From Saussurea involucrata (taxonomy: Eukaryota > Streptophyta > Magnoliopsida > Asterales > Asteraceae): a stretch of DNA of 64,000 nt. This document shows, piece by piece, positions 11,575 through 23,412 of this stretch. Position 1 is the stretch's first letter. Every line of letters begins with the position of its first letter. The position numbers were made by a program, and so were the translations under genes. The stretch lies in NCBI GenBank assembly GCA_033807775.1, contig CM066317.1:36025870-36089869 (forward strand), given 5' to 3'. The notes below the pieces were generated by a model that made no database searches, was not told the DNA's origin, and worked only from the letters and a program-made list of their open reading frames with translations.

Positions 11575-12346
11575 ACTGAAGTCGCAAGATCAAGCTCTCG
11601 ACAGGTTCGTTCTTCTATCCCTAAATTAATATCTCTTCCACAGGGATAAATCTACTAGGGTGCCTCGTCGCACGACAACATAGTCCACCGCAGGACAATA
11701 TTTCTCCGTGTCATTCTGTCATTTAAAACCTATCTTTTCCTCCCAAAAAGGATACGGTAATAAATGACAGGGGGCAAATAGAGAGAGTTTGAAATGGTAC
11801 GTTCTCTAGCTCTTTCTAGCTCTTTTCTCATACGATTTTTTCACACATAACGACTACTGACTTAAGCATCGGAGGGTCATTGGCCAGCCAACGACCAACC
11901 CCCGACATCGTTTTATCGCAGAATCGCACGGCAGTAATCATTAAGTCTACTATATGACTTTAATATCGCAAGGTCGAACGACATAAACGATCAGGTATCT
12001 AACTTGATCATTTCTCCACATGGGCATACGACACAAACTCACTGTACGATCTGGTCGTACGATTGCAGAGTCTAAACGACTTTACCCCTAAGTTTCTTAA
12101 CTTTCATACCTTGAATGGATGCTTTAATCGCGTGTTTTTATATTTGTTTTACGTTCTTGTCATCATATTACAATGAATGCCTTAGTCGCATGATTTCATA
12201 TGCATTTTATGTTCGACTTCATAATCAATATGATGTGAATAAACCATAAGATTCAAAGCAAAAGATATATTCGTTGAGTAAACCATCATATACATACTCA
12301 ACCCCCGATAGGTCAAGTGGCAAAAACAACAAGGAAAGAAAAAATT
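11575..12346. other. Spacer between the convergent genes of element B
   Basis: Non-coding region of 772 bp, homologous to 5257-5936 in A in reverse order. It carries the conserved purine tract GACAGGGGGCAAATAGAGAG at 11766-11785 on the gag-sense strand. No enzyme domain is present on either strand. Confidence 0.6.
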
Positions 12347-13996
12347 CTAGACGACAGGAGGAACATTGGTCGTATCCCCGCTCGAAGTCCCGACCTGAGG
12401 GCCTCCATCTGCCACTCCTACCGCACGAATCTCCTGCAGTTCATATTGAGCATCGAAAAGTGGGACGGCCAGCTCATCGGCACGCGCCATGGCCAACTTC
12501 TCCCTATCTAAAGCCTCTCTCTCCCTTTCCAACGTTGCAGCTTCCCTCTCAAGAGCATACGCCACCAGATCTTCAACTCTTGACGTCTCAGCATGTAACG
12601 CCAAGGAAGATTGGAACGTCTGTGAAAAATAAAAGGTGCATTCAAGAACATTCGACAAAGATTACACAAGTCATGAAAGATTGACACTCACCGTGAACGC
12701 CAGACTGTCAACCCGATATCTCATCTCTCTGGCCGGAACTCCGTGAAAACGCTCCCCGAAAGACGGGAGCAAATACTTCTCCAGATGAGGAAACGACGTC
12801 GTCCCGACTAGGACACCATCCGCCATAAAGTCAGACGGCAATGTAAAATAGACCATCATAACTTCGGCCGATGATCCCTCGCCCCTGTCGGCAGACATTG
12901 GGATCGACACTTGAGACACCGGTTTCGTCACCGTCGCCAGAGGCGCAGAACTTGCTGGTGTCGCGTCCATCACGCCAGGACGGCCAGATGACGCCCTCGC
13001 CTTCTTAGGCAGAACAACTCCCAGTGAGTTATCAACCCTCGACGACGGTTCCCTCAGGACTGTCCTCTTGGTTCTCTTCTCGCTCGACCCAGCTGTCAAA
13101 ACATTTTCACCCCAAAGGGCACTCCTAACCTGCTTTCTTCTCGCCCTAGAGACCGATTTCCTCTTGGATGACACTGATGAGGAAATACATGAAGCGTCAG
13201 ACAGATAGAGTAAACGAAATAAAATAAACTATGGTACACTTACCAGTCGCCTCTTCCTGTACGTCCTCATCTCCTTCTTCTATCACGTCCTCATCCTCGT
13301 CCTCGACCGCCGATTGCCACGAAACGAAATATCGGTCATCAACGCTAAGACTCAAGAACTTGTTGATCTTAGCCTGGGAATCCACAGTCGGTTTCACTTC
13401 GTCAAGCAGAATCTCTGAAGGCGACAAGAGGAAAATGATAAGTAAAAGTCATAAAGATAAATAAAACTCAGAAACAAACGAAGCATACATGTCTTATTCC
13501 AGTCTGACCGTATCCAATTGCTGCTGGAATCCAATGACTTGGTAAGAACAAATACATACCTCGACTTCCACCCTCGATCATTGACGCCAGTTCCCAAAAC
13601 CAAGGCACGATCACCCTTGAACTTGGAATAAGGACTATAACGCCAGTTCTTATCCTTTTTAACTTGGTACGCCGCCAAGAAATCATTCATGATCATAGGA
13701 GACTCCCATTTCGCGTACGCTCACTCAATAACCAGCAAAACTCGCCAAAGTTGGGGCATCAGTTGTCCCGGCGACACATCGAAATCCTGCATGAACGACT
13801 TGGCTAGACCAGAAAACGGCCATTGAAACCCTTTCTTAAAAGGATACTCGTACAAAACGAGATATCCCTCAGGGAAATCCTTAGAACGAACAATCCCCGG
13901 ACACCGCAACTCTACATTTGCAGGAATTTTTGCTAAACTCCTAAAAGCATCTAAGTCTATGTGATTCATGATAAGACTAGCAGGCTCCGTCGACAT
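12347..13996 (-). pseudogene. Spliced antisense gene of element B: Transposase_28-like protein, 4 exons, two stops
   Basis: Exons in transcription order are 13996-13489, 13414-13244, 13173-12692 and 12619-12347, with lengths 508, 171, 482 and 273 nt, identical to copy A. Introns are 74, 70 and 72 bp, all GT...AG. The predicted product has the same order: PF04195-like N-terminus, acidic segment, basic Ser/Pro-rich region and coiled-coil C-terminus. A TGA at about 13723-13721 replaces an Arg codon (CGA in A). The last base of exon 1 is T instead of G, which would give TAG across the splice junction. A TATA box lies just upstream at about 14023-14030, and C inserted 195 bp upstream of the start. 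The conserved exon lengths despite intron indels argue that the exons were under coding selection. Confidence 0.75.
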
Positions 13997-14022
13997 TAAG
14001 AATCAAAGGACAGAACAAGGTC

Positions 14023-14030
14023 TTATATAA
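14023..14030 (-). promoter_or_regulatory. TATA box of the antisense gene in B
   Basis: The minus strand reads TTTATATAAGACC here, about 30 bp before the ATG at 13996, matching the arrangement at 3573-3580 in copy A. Confidence 0.5.
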
Positions 14031-14190
14031 ACTCTCTCAACTGCGGTTTGAAGATTTGCAACGATTCGAGTAAGTTCGGACGAAGAATGGAAAGGAATCA
14101 AGGCGAAATCTCTTCCCAAATAAACACTTCAGAAGTATGGCAAGAAAAGATCCGTCGTGATCTTTATTTATACAAACGATCGCATCAAGT

Positions 14191-16447
14191 TGTAAAGCCC
14201 GTGTCCCGGTATGTAATTTCTTTTATTAATTCTTTCCTTTTAAGTTTGAATTATTGTGGTTTCCGTTAACGGGGTTAGTCGAGTTGGGTCTAATCGTTAA
14301 ATTGTCGAAATTTTTGGTTAGTGGTGAGAGAGTTGTAAGTTGAGGGGCTAATTGTGTCAAAGGGCCAAAAACCCTCATTGGGTTTCGGCCCATGCAGAAA
14401 CTTGTCGAGACCCATGTTAAATTGTTTTGGTGTTGTTGCCGTGAGGGATAATCAAAGGAAAAAGAAATCAAAACCCTACGGCCGTCGTGAAGAACCGAGA
14501 GAGAGAAGGGAACCGAAGAGGGAGTCGTCGCCGGCGAGGGGAGAGGAAGAGAACCACCGACACCACTGCTGCTGCTGACCACCGCTGCCGCCGCCGGAGT
14601 TACGCCGGAGTCGAGGAAGGAGGGCGAGAGTGAGAGAGGGCTTGAGAACGTCGTCGTTTTGTCGCAAGGTAAGTTCTCATCTCCTTTTCATTTTATTTTC
14701 TTTTCCGGCGAGGCAATCGCCGCCGTACGCCGCCACTGTGGTGGCCGTGCGTGGGCGGTCGTGGTCATGTGTGGTCGTGTGTGCGGGTGGGTTCGCGTAG
14801 AGCGATCGAATGAGAGGGTCGGTGATATGAGTGCGTGTGTGTGTGCGTGATCGCTGCCGACCACCACCGCCGCCGGAGGCGGCAAGGGGGGTGGTGCACG
14901 GCTGTCGTTACACCTTGGTACAATCTGTTCCAGTAAGTTTTAGGCTTCCCGGGTCTGTTTGGGTTAAGCTATGTCTTAATGGGTTTATAAACAATATTTG
15001 TCATTTCATGTGAAAACGTTTGTCTGCCACTGTTTTGCGACGGCCATAACCTTTCCGTCGTAGCTCGGATTGAGACGAATCCGGTGTCCACGGTTCACAT
15101 TCTGTGCGGGCACACTTTTCGTGTTTTAGCGGAAGTCCGGTTCGGCCTCTAGCTAGGCGTAAATTGGCTGTTTATACAGCAGGTCCGGATGTGGCAGATC
15201 GCGTTCCGTTTTAAAAGTCACAGTTTCTGCCACTGTTTTGGGAAAGCCATAACTTCTGTTAGGAATGTCGGATTGGGATGGAACCAGTGCCAAATGTTCC
15301 CATCCTGAGTCTAGTAAGTTTCTTATGTTTTGCGGAAAAACCAGTTTGGAACGTAGTATAGGTCAAATCGTCATTTATTACTGAAAGGTGCTGTTTTTCA
15401 CTGTTCTGCGAACCGTTCTTATAAAATCTGTATTAAATTGTAGAAAAATCGTTAGGAGGTGTATAATATGTCCTTGGATCCCTAACGCATATCACTTTCT
15501 GGTTATGTAATTTAATTGAGGATTTTCTGGGTTTCTAGAGGTCGGAACAGGTCCCGAACAGACCTGTTTGGTTAGACCGAAAAGTCGTTTTAGTGACGAT
15601 TTAAGGGTGCGTCGTGTTTTAGGGTCCGGGTCTCGTGTTAATACATTGTAACGATTGTTTAGGTGTTGGGAAGTGATCTTGGATTTGTGAAGCTTGAATT
15701 ATTGTTTGTGAGCTAGGCGCGCTTACGAGGTGAGTTCTCTCACTATAACTAATGTCGGTTATTTTTACATTACGATTTGTACGTGTGTGGTAGTTTTAAT
15801 TGTTTGTGATGCGGGACTAAATAGTGGGGTGTCTAGTCGGACCTTTATTGTTATGACTACGCTAGTGGCGTAGGAGTTCGGTGGGGCCGAGGTTTATATA
15901 CGCAGGTGGCGTAGTAACTCGGTGGGGCCGAGGTTTATATACGCGGGTGGCGTATTTACTCGGTGGGACCGAAGGTTGTATACGCGGGTGGCGTAGTAAC
16001 CCGGGGGAGCCGGGTAATGCTTGCACGGTTATTGTGTGGTCGGGTGGACCAGCTTATGCTTTTGGGTGGGATGGTGTAGGTATGCATGTTTATGATTTGT
16101 TCGTAGACTTGTATGCTGTTTATGTGCAATTATTTGTTTAGAGGTGGTGTGGAAATAACTGTGTTATTTATGGTGTCTGAATTCACTAAGCTTCGTGCTT
16201 ACCCTTTCCCAATAAAATTGTGGTTTCAGGTACGAGTGGCTCCAAGGCGTGACGAGTACACACTGGCGCGTGGGAAGAGTTGATTACTTTTATGATTTTA
16301 ATTTTAGACATTTATTCCGCTGTTTATTGTTCGTAAGAATATTAATTATGAGGTTGCAAATGAGATGATTGAATTATTAAATGAGTTTTCATTAATGAAA
16401 TGTTACTTTAAAAATTTTAAATTCCTTGTAATTTTTGGGACGTTACA
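14191..16447 (+). repeat. 5' LTR of element C
   Basis: TGTAAAGCCC...GACGTTACA, 2257 bp. A GC-rich section at about 14460-14900 gives spurious Arg/Pro-rich open frames. A strong splice-donor-like CAAGGTAAGT is at about 14665-14674. Near the end are an AATAAA at about 16211 and the sequence TTTCAGGTACGAG. A 41-bp tandem repeat occupies 15865-16018. Confidence 0.92.
15865..16018 (+). repeat. 41-bp tandem repeat in the 5' LTR of C
   Basis: About 3.7 units of 41 bp start at 15865, 15906, 15947 and 15988. Each begins GTGGCGTA and contains a GC-rich CGGTGGGGCCGAGG core. The copy in the 3' LTR is at about 22553-22706. The related LTR fragment at 61.5 kb carries its own GGAGCC(T/C)AC array at the equivalent place. 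Confidence 0.85.
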
Positions 16448-16450
16448 ACT

Positions 16451-16462
16451 TGGTATCAGAGC
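16451..16462 (+). other. Primer binding site of element C
   Basis: TGGTATCAGAGC, 3 nt after the 5' LTR; initiator-Met tRNA type. Confidence 0.9.
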
Positions 16463-19400
16463 ACAGCTTGAGTGAATCAAACGCATCTCGGTGTGTTTGA
16501 TCTCAAGTTTGCGGCTATAAAATTTTCTTAAAGTTTTTGGAAAATAAAAGGAAGGAAAAATCCGTTTGAGAAACGGTGATCAAAGGCGCAGTGTGTACAG
16601 TCAGCCGGAGCCAAAGGGAAATGTACAGTACTTAGTGTTTTATTGCTTTCTAGATCATAGGGTATGCATGCTAGATTGCCTGTTGTTGACACTATGTTGT
16701 ATGTTGTACTACATGCTATTAGGAATTTATGCTAATTATGATAGGTTACTAAGTGGATGCCCTCTAGGTTGTATGCAGTAAGAGATTTATAGCCTTAGAA
16801 TATTTGATTTAGTTCTATTGCGCAGCTCTTGTTTGAGTCCTACCGTTCTAGGATAGAATCCTGTATTCGAATGTCTATTTGTTTCGCACTGCATATGATC
16901 GGGTATTCGCGAGGCAACTCGTTATGATTAGTAGGGATTCATTAGTAGCAAGGGTAGTGGTTTGGATGGAATTCCTAGTGAGCTGGGAAGAGTGTCTACA
17001 TATGAGTAGTATGCTAAATTGCTTTCTAGAACTCAGGAGTATGTATGCTAGATTGCTTGGTGCTTAATACATTGTATTGTATGGTTGTTACTTGCTATTA
17101 GGAACTTATGCTAACCTTGATAGGTTGTTAAGCGAATGCACTATAGGTTGTATGCGGTAGGAACCGAATAGCCTTAGAATGATAGATTTAGTTCTATTGC
17201 GCAGCTCTTGTTTGAGTCCAACCGTTGTAGGATGGAATCTTATATTCGAATGTCTATCTGGTTTCCACTGTATACGACTGTGCGTTTACGAGGCGACTCG
17301 TCAGGGTTAGTGGGGGGTTCCGCCCTAGCAAGGGTAGTGGGGTATTATGTTTATTCCTAGGGAGCTAGGAAGAGCGTGTATATGCGTCGGTATGGACATA
17401 CGTGTATGGTTTTTGTTTGGGCGAGCAACTACTTGGATACTCGGGATGGGACTCGGAGCGGACAGTGATAGGTGTAGATGGTAGTAGTAGAGCTCCTACT
17501 ACCGGAAGCACAGGATCAATGTTCGAGTCGGGGAAAGTCGCGAGGAATCCAAGGAGTCGAGCGTGAGCGTGGGAGGGTGAGTTATTATGTGCTAATAACT
17601 CGTTGTAATATCTACCCAGAATAGCCATCACAAGGAGGAACAACTATGGTAAACCTTCTAGTAAAGGTGTGTACTTGTTTTGCTTTGATGGGATGATCGT
17701 TGGGGTAGTGTCGAAGGTTATAAATTATTAGTCGTTGGAATAACAGGACGATTCTAGTATTAGTCACTTGGAGTGACGATGAGGATGATGTTTGTTCCGG
17801 GCCAAGATGGATGATTGTGCTAGAATCATAGGCTTGTAGAGCCGACTTTGATTTGAGGAAAAATCGTAGGGATTATTTGACGTAATTTCCCAACTTGCCT
17901 AAGAGGTTTAAATGTTCGGATGACGTTAGTGGATCGGAGAGATTTGGAGGAGTAGGAGTCGAGGCGTAGAATGCCGACTGAGTCATGCACAAAGTTTGAT
18001 GTTGAAATAGATTGCATTAACAAATTCTTGTGTTTCAAATCATTTTATGGATGGTGTTTTGGAATTTTGGGAAATGTTCAGCACACACACAAGATTTTGA
18101 AATATGGTTTTGAAAGTGTATGAAATCGTTTTATCACGGGAGTTCAAACTTTGTTAGAATTTGTCTCATTTCGTTATTTTTCCAACGGTTCTTTCGGGTA
18201 CGATGATATCCGTGTTTTGCGGTGGTTAAGATGTTGGGTAAGCGACTACGGCTTAAGACTTTAACATTGGAACTCCTCCACATATGTTAGGGTTGAGACG
18301 GAAAGTTACATTCCACGATGTCTGTATAAAGCTATTTTGGTGGCTTGTTTAAAACGAGTTTGGAACTCTAGTGTCGCATAACTTTTCTTTCGAGAGTTTG
18401 CGTCACTAAGCATTTCATTGCAAATGGTTCAGTGTGTGGATTGATTCATGCGTGGCATAAGCGATGCGTGGAAGAATTTTGGTAATATTTCAAATGAGTC
18501 GTTTAGTGCGTTTTTAGTCAGCTAGATGTTTTATTGACATTTCCATGAAAATACGAATTATCGATTTAGGGGTATGCATACTTGGGTAACCTTTGTTCTC
18601 GACATTTTTTTGATAAACGAGTCGTGCATGGAAAGGTCTTAGTCTCTTTTTGTTGAAATGAAAGACATTTGGTCAAAGGAGTGTTTTAATGTTGTGAATA
18701 TCATGCATGCGGTTACAATGTGTTATATTTTGGGAAAATAAACGCGTAGATTGTTGACATTCGGTTAATTTAGAATTGCCGATCATTTTTGGGAAATTAA
18801 AAACTTTTGCTTTAGAGGAAACGAGTATTTTGAGCATTTTCGATAAATACATATTTTTTTAAATATAAGGTCTTGACGTCATGTGTCCCAAGTACGAAAC
18901 TTTGAGGAAGTGTTACAAACTCGCATGCCTACCCCCAGTTAGAGATTTTATGAGGTTTTAGTCGATATTTCCAATTGATAGAAGCGGATTGGTTTCTACC
19001 TTGAAGTTTGAAACTTACCCGAGACAGTTGAGTTTTAACAAAAATATATGAGTAAACCGTTTCATCGTTTTGGATGACTAGCTGACGCGCGAAAAATTCG
19101 TTGGTGAACCCTGTGTCACATCATTTTATGACTAAAAAGAAGAATTTTGGAATCAAATGTCGTGAAACTTATTTTGAATTATGTGCGCACCTTTGTCGCA
19201 CCCTATTTAAGGTCAAACGGTTACTTTAGGTGCATGTCATGAGTCAATCCATACTGGAATCGAGGTGGTTCATTTTAAAGAAATTAGTTATTACACTTTG
19301 TTTTTATATGAGTAAACTGAACTGCAAATGAACGATTTTCAACATGATTTTTCTATGCGGAACGAGCGTGCCCAGTTTTGCGTAACTACCGGTCTGGTAA

Positions 19401-20865
19401 TAGTAGTTTTATTTCATACGATTTTTTTGGGATGAAAAACTTTGACGTTGGAAACATTTTGTAAAGGATTATTGTAAACCATGTGGGAAATGCGCTTTTA
19501 TGAGCTATGTGTCATTTTGAGAATTTTTAAGGGTGTGAGTTCTTTTGGAAAACTCTTTTGTTTGAACCGTGTTGAGTTTTGGGCCTAATGTTGATTTCAT
19601 AGTACTGCTTGCTTAAACTTTATTTTAAACGCGTTTTGACCGACTTATGGGTCTAGCAAGCGTGGAGCATTTTGCTCGGTTTTGACTATTGAGATAGTCA
19701 TGGGTCAATTGCACAGTTTTAATGGCTCGATGTGGAGTCTTGTTGATGAATTGTTTTGTCGCACCGTTTGACATTCATGGCACGTTGAGTATTTACACGT
19801 TTGGGTGAGTGAGTTAATCCAGGATAGGCATGTTGTTGGTAGGCTGTTTTGCTTTGGAACCTTAGAAACGTTAGTCAGTCGTTGGTAGTGGTCGGTTGAG
19901 TATCTCGAGGTACGACCCCGGTATTCATGTGTTATAACCTAGGCTTTTCGTAGGTACTAGGGAGATTTAGTCGTGGGCACATACCTGGGAGGTAGTTCCG
20001 GTGTGCTGGGCCTGGAGGCGTTACCTAAGAGGTAGGCGTCAGGGTGTATCCTCGATTCAGTATAACTTAGCTTCGTAGAGCAAGTGTGGGGGATACGTCG
20101 ACGGTGGAAGGTTGGGTATTCCACGCGTGTTGGTACTGTAGGCCGAATAGTATCGGTTAAGGGAATGATGCCCTTTGTAATTAAGAGAATAAATGCGCAT
20201 TAACCATTTTGAGGTAGGTGGTATATTTAGGTGTCGACTTTTGGGCTTGAGGCCAAACACCTTTAGTATGATCGGAGAATTGTAGCCGATTTTAAGATAA
20301 TCATGGTGAGGGTAGTTGTAACCCTGAAATGATCACTCGTGATGAATGGTTATGGTGGAATGACCTACGTGTGTGTTAGTTGATTTGATTGTGGGTGATA
20401 TCTATTTGTGTTATTGTCTGGGATAATACCTCGACTATTGTAATCGGTTGGACCGATGTTCGGCGGGGGGCCGATGTTGGTTAATGTAATTTATTGAAAA
20501 TCTTTGGAGTCTATTAGAATTCGTGGAAGTTAATCGGCAGTAATGGTAGGAATGATCGGATTCGAGTATCATGTAGGGTATATTGGTGAGCACCTTTAAA
20601 ATGGTTAGAGCTTGAAAGTTGAATGGGGATGTATGGAACATCTAAGGTTGGGAGACAACCGAAGTCGCTTGGCTAGGAATGATTCCAATTGTTGGGGTGT
20701 CCTGTCGATCATAATTTCAGTATCCTAGAAGGAGTACATTAGTAAGGAAAGTATTCGAGAAGTTTTAGAAGGGGTCTCAAGCGAACTTGGGAACCTGAGG
20801 TTGAGATGTGGGAGAACTATCTTTAGCTATGCATGGGCATAGACTTCGAGGACGAAGTCTAATCC
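16463..20865 (+). other. Non-coding interior of element C
   Basis: About 4.4 kb without a recognisable gag, protease, RT, RNase H, integrase or chromodomain in any frame. The longest open frames are 60-90 codons and carry no motif. Near the 3' end, at about 20840, the sequence GACTTCGAGGACGAAGTCT looks like the tail of a pol-derived region, as at the 3' end of Tekay polyproteins. It also contains the 377-bp tandem duplication listed separately. Confidence 0.7.
16645..17395 (+). repeat. Tandem duplication of about 377 bp in the leader of C
   Basis: Two diverged units begin GCTTTCTAGA at 16645 and 17021 and share stretches such as GTTCTATTGCGCAGCTCTTG and the AGCAAGGGTAGTGG motif. They lie 200 bp after the PBS, in the untranslated leader. 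Confidence 0.8.
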
Positions 20866-20879
20866 AAGTGGGGGAGAGT
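20866..20879 (+). other. Polypurine tract of element C
   Basis: AAGTGGGGGAGAGT directly precedes the 3' LTR at 20880. Confidence 0.9.
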
Positions 20880-23135
20880 TGTAAAGCCCGTGTCCCGGTA
20901 TGTAATTTCTTTTATTAAGTCTTTCCTTTTAAGTTTGAATTATTGTGGTTTCCGTTAACGGGGTTAGTCGAGTTGGGTCTAATCGTTAAATTGTCGAAAT
21001 TTTTGGTTAGTGGTGAGAGAGTTGTAAGTTGAGGGGCTAATTGTGTCAAAGGGCCAAAAACCCTCATTGGGTTTCGGCCCATGCAGAAACTTGTCGAGAC
21101 CCATGTTAAATTGTTTTGGTGTTGTTGCCGTGAGGGATAATCAAAGGAAAAAGAAATCAAAACCCTACGGCCGTCGTGAAGAACAGAGAGAGAGAAGGGA
21201 ACCGAAGACGGAGTCGTCGCCGGCGAGGGGAGAGGAGAAGAACCACCGACACCACTGCTGCTGTCGACCACCGCTGCCGCCGCCGGAGTTACGCCGGAGT
21301 CGAGGAAGGAGGGCGAGAGTGAGAGAGGGCTTGAGAACGTCGTCGTTTTGTCGCAAGGTAAGTTCTCATCTCCTTTTCCTTTTCTTTTCTTTTCCGGCGA
21401 GGCAACCGCCGCCGTACGCCGCCACTGTGGTGGCCGTGCGTGGGCGGTCGTGGTCATGTGTGGTCGTGTGTGCGGGTGGGTTCGCGTAGAGCGATCGAAT
21501 GAGAGGGTCGGTGATATGAGTGTGTGTGTGTGCGTGATCGCCGCCGACCACCACCGCCGCCGGAGGCGGCAAGGGGGGTGGTGCACGGCTGTCGTTACAC
21601 CTTGGTACAATCTGTTCCAGTAAGTTTTAGGCTTCCCGGGTCTGTTTGGGTTAAGCTATGTCTTAATGGGTTTATAAACAATATTTGTCATTTCATGTGA
21701 AAATGTTTGTCTGCCACTGTTTTGCGACGGCCATAACGTTTCCGTCGTAGCTCGGATTGAGGCGAATCTGGTGCCCACGGTTCACATTCTGTGCCGGGCA
21801 CACTTTTCGTGTTTTAGCGGAAGTCCGGTTCGGCCTCTAGCTAGGCGTAAATTGGCTGTTTATACAGCAGGTCCGGATGTGGCAGATCGCGTTCCGTTTT
21901 AAAAGTCACAGTTTCTGCCACTGTTTTGGGAAAGCCATAACTTCTGTTAGAAATGTCGGATTGGGATGGAACCAGTGCCAAAAGTTTCCATTCTGAGTCT
22001 AGTAAGTTTCTTATGTTTTGCGGAAAAACCAGTTTGGAACGTAGCATAGGTCAAATCGTCGTTTATTACTGAAAGGTGCTGTTTTTCACTGTTCTGCGAA
22101 CCGTTCTTATAAAATCTGTATTAAATTGTAGAAAAATCGTTAGGAGGTGTATAATATGTCCTTGGAACCCTAACTCAGAGCACTTTCTGGTTATGTAATT
22201 TAATTGAGGATTTTCTGGGTTTATGGAGGTCGGAACAGGTCCCGAACAGACCTGTTTGGTTAGACCGAAAAGTCGTTTTAGTGACGATTTAAGGGTGCGT
22301 CGTGTTTTAGGGTCCGGGTCTCGTGTTAATACATTGTAACGATTGTTTAGGTGTTGGGAAGTGATCTTAGATTTGTGAAGCTTGAATTATTGTTTGTGAG
22401 CTAGGCGCGCTTACGAGGTGAGTTCTCTCACTATAACTAATGTCGGTTATTTTTACATTACGATTTGTACGTGTGTGGTAGTTTTAATTGTTTGTGATGC
22501 GGGACTAAATAGTGGGGTGTCTAGTCGGACCTTTATTGTTATGACTACGCTAGTGGCGTAGGAGTTCGGTGGGGCCGAGGTTTATATACGCGGGTGGCGT
22601 AGTAACTCGGTGTGGCCGAGGTTTATATACGCGGGTGGCGTAGTAACTCGGTGGGACCGAAGGTTGTATGCGCGGGTGGCGTAGGAACCCGGGGGAGCCG
22701 GGTAATGCTTGCACGGTTATTGTGTGGTCGGGTGGACCAGCTTATGCCTTTGGGTGGGATGGTGTAGGTATGCATGTTTATGATTTGTTCGTAGACTTGT
22801 ATGCTGTTTATGTGCAATTATTTGTTTAGAGGTGGTGTGGAAATAACTGTGTTATTTATGGTGTCTGAATTCACTAAGCTTCGTGCTTACCCTTTCCCAA
22901 TAAAATTGTGGTTTCAGGTACGAGTGGCTCCAATGCGTGACGAGTACACACTGGCGCGTGGGAAGAGTTGATTACTTTTATGATTTTAATTTTAGACATT
23001 TATTCCGCTGTTTATTGTTCGTAAGAATATTAATTATGAGGTTGCAAATGAGATGATTGAATTATTAAATGAGTTTTCATTAATGAAATGTTACTTTAAA
23101 AATTTTAAATTCCTTGTAATTTTTGGGACGTTACA
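20880..23135 (+). repeat. 3' LTR of element C
   Basis: 2256 bp, TGTAAAGCCC...GACGTTACA, matching 14191-16447 with roughly 40 differences, including changes in the 41-bp tandem repeat. It is followed by the TSD CAAGT and the resumption of element B. Confidence 0.93.
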
Positions 23136-23140
23136 CAAGT

Positions 23141-23412
23141 CGAATCCCTGGATGATTTCCCCGCGTCTGTGTCCTTTCGTATATCCGCCCGGATCTTCAA
23201 CACCTGTCCTCGACAGCTGGTAAGCACAATCGTGTGTCACCATGACGTCACGACCTCGTTCCCTTTTCAACTTCTCGTTCAGTTAAAGGCGAACCGGTCC
23301 AGTTCCACGACAACCAGGTAAGTCCCTCAACCCAGGTCACAAGTCTAAGCGTTCGACAAGCAAAATTTAAAACTTAAATTTGACATTCAATTTTCAAATT
23401 TTGGGGGAAAAC
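23141..23412 (+). other. 3' internal remainder and polypurine tract of element B
   Basis: Continuation of B after C, homologous to 3146-3420 of A in reverse. It ends in the purine tract AATTTTGGGGGAAAAC at about 23397-23412 before the 3' LTR. It lies upstream of the antisense gene and holds no ORF. Confidence 0.8.

Larger units (their letters stand above)
14191..23135 (+). mobile_element. Element C: LARD-type gypsy element with 2.26-kb LTRs
   Basis: Complete 8945-bp element inserted in B with TSD CAAGT at 14186-14190 and 23136-23140. LTRs are 2257 and 2256 bp with about 2% difference by hand count, and there are a Met-tRNA PBS and a polypurine tract. The 4.4-kb interior has no gag or pol domain in any frame. 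LTR style, PBS and the 3' end fit the Tekay/Del chromovirus group. It must have been mobilised in trans and is the youngest level of the nest. Confidence 0.9.

Noticed and set aside
17365..17643. 92-codon minus-strand frame in the interior of C
   Set aside because: No domain, partly in repeated leader sequence, no support for expression.
20915..21610. 231-codon minus-strand frame and its 148-codon plus-strand partner in the LTR of C
   Set aside because: They lie in GC-rich LTR sequence, are Pro/Arg/Ser low-complexity, and the same region in the 5' LTR has broken versions. No domain.
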